A stretch of DNA of 8,978 nucleotides from Desulfobacterales bacterium (GTDB lineage Bacteria; Desulfobacterota; Desulfobacteria; Desulfobacterales; RPRI01): positions 1 through 8,978 of the forward strand of contig JAUYEO010000077.1 of NCBI GenBank assembly GCA_030689795.1, in the 5' to 3' direction. The translations under genes and the position numbers were made by a program. This document shows, one piece after another, positions 6,467 through 8,978 of the stretch (positions are counted from its first letter, which is position 1; the number at the start of each line of letters is the position of its first letter). The notes under the pieces are model-generated. The model searched no databases, had not been told where the DNA came from, and was given only the letters and a program-made list of their open reading frames with translations.

Positions 6467-6883
6467 TTACAGGATATATGTGTTGATACCGAGCGCCTTT
6501 AGCTTAGTGGCGAATTTTCGGTCGAAAGTTACAACCATTGCCCTGCTTCGTGCCTTACCGGCTGCAGCAATAAGGGCGTCTCCGAAATCAGGGATCGGGT
6601 CGGGCCACCATGACAGGATTGTTTTAAAATCCAATTCCTGAATAACCTCAATACCCGGCATTTCGATAAGGTCCTTAATCATCCTGCCGATCTCATCTTT
6701 GGGAACCTGGTAAATTCTGTCCAGCACATAAATGAACTCGGTCAAAACATGCTGATGGCAGAGGATCACGGCCTTCATCTGTGCCGCCGATTCGAACAGC
6801 GGAGCAATTTTCCGCTGCTGTTCCAGGTTCCGATCTGTAACGAAGGAAATCAGGGCATTCGTGTCAATGACGTACCGCTTCAC
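6467..6883 (-). CDS. PIN-domain toxin (VapC-like ribonuclease)
   Basis: A 138-residue PIN-fold endoribonuclease, expected to cleave RNA with Mg2+ when not bound by its antitoxin. All four usual acidic residues are visible: D7 (VIDTNALI), E49 (LTEFIYVL), D102 (DFGDALIAA) and D121 (VTFDRKF), so it looks catalytically intact. The start codon is GTG, overlapping the antitoxin stop by 4 nt (GTGA), typical of co-translated type II toxin-antitoxin pairs. The gene runs opposite to the mpl operon and ends 8 nt from direct repeat copy A. The RNA target cannot be told from the sequence. Confidence 0.9.
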   Translation of the reverse strand: MKRYVIDTNALISFVTDRNLEQQRKIAPLFESAAQMKAVILCHQHVLTEFIYVLDRIYQVPKDEIGRMIKDLIEMPGIEVIQELDFKTILSWWPDPIPDFGDALIAAAGKARSRAMVVTFDRKFATKLKALGINTYIL

Positions 6884-7113
6884 CGGTATTTCTCCATGCG
6901 GAGATTCCGGGCCATGTCAATGTCGCCGGCAATGTCTCCCTCTCCGGTTTTTACGGCATTCCTGTACTTCAAGAAATTCTGTTTCGCGAGATAGAGGGTA
7001 ACTTTACCCTTTTCCAGTTTCCATTCCAGAGCATCTTTTACAGAAAGGCCGAGATTTTCGCGAATGGCTTTAGGAATAGTCGTCTGATATTTGGACGTAA
7101 TGAGAGATTGCAT
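6880..7113 (-). CDS. AbrB/MazE-type antitoxin (SpoVT-AbrB fold)
   Basis: A 77-residue antitoxin that should neutralise the PIN toxin and repress their shared promoter. Residues 1-45 form a swapped-hairpin AbrB domain with the typical start SLITSKYQTTIPKAIRENLG (3-22) and the strand KGKVTLYL (35-42). Residues 46-77 are a charged tail of the kind that wraps the toxin. GGAGG (plus-strand CCTCC at 7122-7126) lies 8 nt upstream of the ATG. A long dyad upstream (7132-7167) is a probable operator. It is the first gene of the two-gene operon. Confidence 0.9.
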   Translation of the reverse strand: MQSLITSKYQTTIPKAIRENLGLSVKDALEWKLEKGKVTLYLAKQNFLKYRNAVKTGEGDIAGDIDMARNLRMEKYR

Positions 7114-7131
7114 ATCGTTGTCCTCCGCGTG

Positions 7132-7167
7132 TGATTCCTTACGAATATAGAATAATGTAAGGAGTCA
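7132..7167 (-). promoter_or_regulatory. Probable autoregulatory operator of the toxin-antitoxin operon
   Basis: TGATTCCTTAC (7132-7142) and GTAAGGAGTCA (7157-7167) are inverted repeats matching at 10 of 11 positions around an AT-rich 14-nt centre. They lie about 20-55 nt upstream of the antitoxin start. The AT-rich centre, read on the minus strand, includes TATATT and could hold the -10 element, so binding here by the AbrB-type antitoxin would block transcription. The dyad is seen directly; the role is inferred. Confidence 0.6.
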
Positions 7168-7293
7168 TGCACGTCAAGCATAATTTTTCGTTCCCTTCAG
7201 CGTGGATCGGTTTCTTGCCTCACTGGTTTAATTTTCTAATGCTCAGGGACATCAATGAAAAAATGAAATGCGCCGGTTATTGGTGCCTTACAA

Positions 7294-7435
7294 GTCAATG
7301 GTTTTTAATTTTGAATTGAGGTGATGATTACCAATCGAACTGAAGTATCTGATAGTTATGCCGAATCAGCAGTAAAGTGGCAAGGCAAGACCTGATCCCA
7401 GCCTTTCTTATAATGGATATCCCCGGATTTGTTCC
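7294..7435. repeat. 142-bp direct repeat, copy B, upstream of the antitoxin
   Basis: Second copy of the 6317-6458 repeat in the same orientation, offset 977. It begins about 180 nt upstream of the antitoxin start, so the two copies bracket the toxin-antitoxin operon and its operator. Recombination between them would remove a 977-bp unit carrying the whole pair. No transposase or integrase is present in between. Confidence 0.85.
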
Positions 7436-7590
7436 CATCAAAAACGTTCCGGTATACCCGCCATCCTTTAGGTGAGCAAATAAACTTCAGAAGTCAGGGG
7501 CCCATGGTGACTGTCAAAAAAAACCGAATAAATATTTGTTTTTTGATGAATAAGTTTAATAGGTTAATACGTCACCGACTCGCCCCCCCC
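7436..7590. other. Non-coding spacer with an A/T dyad and a C8 tract
   Basis: No gene is visible. TCAAAAAA (7514-7521) and TTTTTTGA (7539-7546) form an inverted repeat with a 17-nt AT-rich loop. A run of eight C (7583-7590) lies immediately before the point where homology to mpl starts (7591), marking the probable rearrangement junction. Confidence 0.5.
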
Positions 7591-7910
7591 TAATAGCAGT
7601 TTTTGAACCGAGAACCAATTCAAGCATGCGCAAAGTCTTTCAGGGTGTCTATCCGCTCTCATTTGACGGCGCCGATATCGTTTGCATAAGCCGGCCGCCG
7701 CTTCTTGAAAAAATTCCTCCGGGAGAAAGATTCTCTTCGGAAAAACTGGTGGATGATCTCATAAGGCAGGGCAAGGATGCGCATTTTTTCGGAGATACCC
7801 AGTCCGTAATCGATTTTCTTGTAAAAGAATCGGGGGCGGGCGATCTTGTTCTTATAATGTCAAACGGCGGCTTCGAGAATATCCATGAAAGGCTATTGAA
7901 AGCATTATAA
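7591..7910 (+). pseudogene. Truncated, diverged second copy of the mpl 3' end
   Basis: Encodes only the last ~104 residues of an Mpl C-terminal domain, starting abruptly after a C8 tract at AVFEPRTNSS and ending in ENIHERLLKAL. The open frame from the ATG at 7626 is 94 codons; no ribosome binding site precedes it and the substrate- and ATP-binding domains are absent, so it is a fragment. It is about 82% identical in protein to the intact copy, with no stop or frameshift, and synonymous changes dominate. It therefore diverged while part of a functional gene and is not a recent local duplication. Homology continues through the stop into flanking DNA to 7960. Confidence 0.85.
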
Positions 7911-8176
7911 ATATTACACCGAAACAGCAAGCGCATACCCCACAGAAAAGCTGTTTCACCTACAAGGTAACGATACAAGATTAAGCAGGAAATCAATGAT
8001 AACGGTTTGAAATAGAGTACAGCGGTCGAGCTAACCCGTGGTGTTAACAATGTCAGCAACAACAATAAGAAGAAATGTTCTGGTTGGTGAAATAACCATA
8101 AAAACAGCACAGTAAGCTGTCAGATTAATTAATTTGCGTGCTATCTTACTCCTTAGGCCTTGCAGAGAAAGGTTTT
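7911..8176. other. Non-coding region between the mpl fragment and the TOPRIM gene
   Basis: The first 50 nt continue the direct repeat with the mpl flank and hold a perfect 8-bp stem, GAAACAGC (7921-7928) with GCTGTTTC (7950-7957). From 7961 onward I see no gene. Weak dyads occur at 8081-8098 (TGGTT/AACCA) and 8104-8120 (ACAGC/GCTGT). At 8158-8178 a 4-bp stem (CCTT/AAGG) is followed by six T, a marginal plus-strand terminator. Confidence 0.4.
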
Positions 8177-8938
8177 TTATAACATTCGGAGAAACTGTTT
8201 GATATTGTCGAAGGCCGGGTGATTGAATTGAAAATATCTATCGTCCCTTTCTGACTTTTGGCAGGCAATGCCGAGACTTAAACAAGGTGTGTACCTCGAT
8301 GCTAAGAAAGCGTGAACTTTAGGTACAGCAACTGCCGCTGACATAGGAACCGTTTGCTCGTAATTATTCATACACCTTTGCAGGTACTCAAAGTGAGCTA
8401 TCTCCAGCCACTCCCGCGATGCCAGAAAGACACCCACCCTGGCCTTGGGCATGACATTTTCTGCTAATATTCGCTGTCTCTCTCGCAAACATTGAAAATA
8501 TTGCTCTACGCAAGCCATAGCCGGATCATCGCTGACAGAATTTAAGCATACACTTTCAAGCATCCCTGACGTATTAGCATCTGGCACAATCATAGCAGTC
8601 ACTTGAGGAGGTCCGGCTTTAGGACATAATGGGGCAGTTGGCTCAGGTAACTTGGCTTTATGCAAAGCACTACAAATACTTTGAAAAGCGCCTTGCGGAT
8701 CGCTATCAGCGTCTCTGACTACACCAATTGAAGTGATGATTTCATGAAATCCTGATCTTTTTTTCAGGACTGGGAGTTCCTTGGCGAATTTCTCCGTGCC
8801 GCCTACCTCAATTACTTGAACATCATTGCCCAGACCTATGTCCGCCAACAATTCAGTGAATAAGTTGACTTCGTCCTGGCCTTCGACCAATAGTATCTTG
8901 GTTTTGGTAAACTCTTCAAGTTTATTGCGTTCCGCCAT
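8177..8938 (-). CDS. TOPRIM-domain protein, DUF3226-like (OLD/Abi-associated nuclease candidate)
   Basis: A 253-residue protein with a TOPRIM core: the glutamate loop ILLVEGQDEVNLF (15-27, E19) and DADSD (76-80, D76 and D78), the metal-binding acidic pattern of TOPRIM nucleases and primases. The PDANTSGMLESVCL stretch (119-132) and the C-terminal AFLASRYTPCLSLGIA pattern recall the DUF3226 family. From memory, such genes often sit next to an AAA ATPase and resemble split OLD-type or abortive-infection defence modules. Start: ATG at 8938 has GGGAG (plus-strand 8947-8951) 8 nt upstream and overlaps a TAA as TAATG; an ATG at 8953 would add five residues lying over the ribosome binding site. An ATPase partner would lie beyond the right edge. 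The fold is fairly sure; the defence role is inference. Confidence 0.8.
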   Translation of the reverse strand: MAERNKLEEFTKTKILLVEGQDEVNLFTELLADIGLGNDVQVIEVGGTEKFAKELPVLKKRSGFHEIITSIGVVRDADSDPQGAFQSICSALHKAKLPEPTAPLCPKAGPPQVTAMIVPDANTSGMLESVCLNSVSDDPAMACVEQYFQCLRERQRILAENVMPKARVGVFLASREWLEIAHFEYLQRCMNNYEQTVPMSAAVAVPKVHAFLASRYTPCLSLGIACQKSERDDRYFQFNHPAFDNIKQFLRML

Positions 8939-8978
8939 TAACGTGTCTCCCATCCCATCTCGATGGTAGTTTGCAATT
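8938..8978 (-). CDS. Possible 3' end of a gene coupled to the TOPRIM gene
   Basis: On the minus strand a frame open from the window edge ends at TAA (8940-8938), sharing its last base with the TOPRIM ATG (TAATG). The readable tail is LQTTIEMGWETR. If real, it is the C-terminus of the upstream gene, which for this family would often be an AAA ATPase. Twelve codons are too few to identify it. Confidence 0.3.
   Translation of the reverse strand, partial: LQTTIEMGWETR

Noticed and set aside
7649..8110. 153-codon minus-strand ORF antisense to the mpl fragment
   Set aside because: A similar antisense frame lies over the intact mpl tail (6002-6406); both are shadows of the conserved coding strand.

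Overview
The window looks like a chromosomal stretch from an anaerobic, moderate-GC bacterium, most plausibly a Desulfobacterota (former Deltaproteobacteria) relative. That placement rests on the style of the Mpl, KamA-like and ATP-grasp proteins and on the dispersed repeats; it is inference, because no rRNA or other phylogenetic marker is present.

Layout. (1) Positions 1-758 form a highly structured leader: five consecutive hairpins at 44-189, an unrecognised 162-codon ORF (269-757) with two terminator-like hairpins inside it, and a long near-perfect dyad at 641-699. (2) Positions 759-6263 are a tightly packed plus-strand operon: a KamA-family radical SAM/PLP aminomutase, two D-Ala-D-Ala-ligase-fold ATP-grasp ligases, a GNAT acetyltransferase and a Mur ligase of the Mpl type. 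A 147-bp MITE-like element lies between the second ATP-grasp gene and the GNAT gene. (3) Positions 6264-7960 are a rearranged tail: a PIN/AbrB toxin-antitoxin pair on the minus strand, bracketed by 142-bp direct repeats, and then a diverged second copy of the last ~104 codons of mpl. (4) Positions 8177-8978 hold a minus-strand TOPRIM (DUF3226-like) gene and perhaps the last codons of a coupled upstream gene.

How the genes may work together. The operon has the parts to make a beta-amino acid (KamA-like), join amino acids by ATP-driven amide bonds (two ATP-grasp ligases) and acetylate an amine (GNAT). AblA/AblB, which make N-acetyl-beta-lysine, are a known aminomutase plus acetyltransferase pair; here two ligases and a peptidoglycan-recycling Mur ligase are added. 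A small acetylated beta-amino-acid peptide (osmolyte or signal), or a modified murein peptide, would fit. The product is not known from sequence. The aminomutase keeps both aspartates that bind the lysine side-chain amine in clostridial lysine 2,3-aminomutase.

Most interesting points: the uncharacterised operon; a 15-residue motif shared by the upstream ORF and the N-terminal extension of the aminomutase; the duplicated mpl 3' end enclosing a toxin-antitoxin island; and the split TOPRIM (possibly defence) gene at the right edge.
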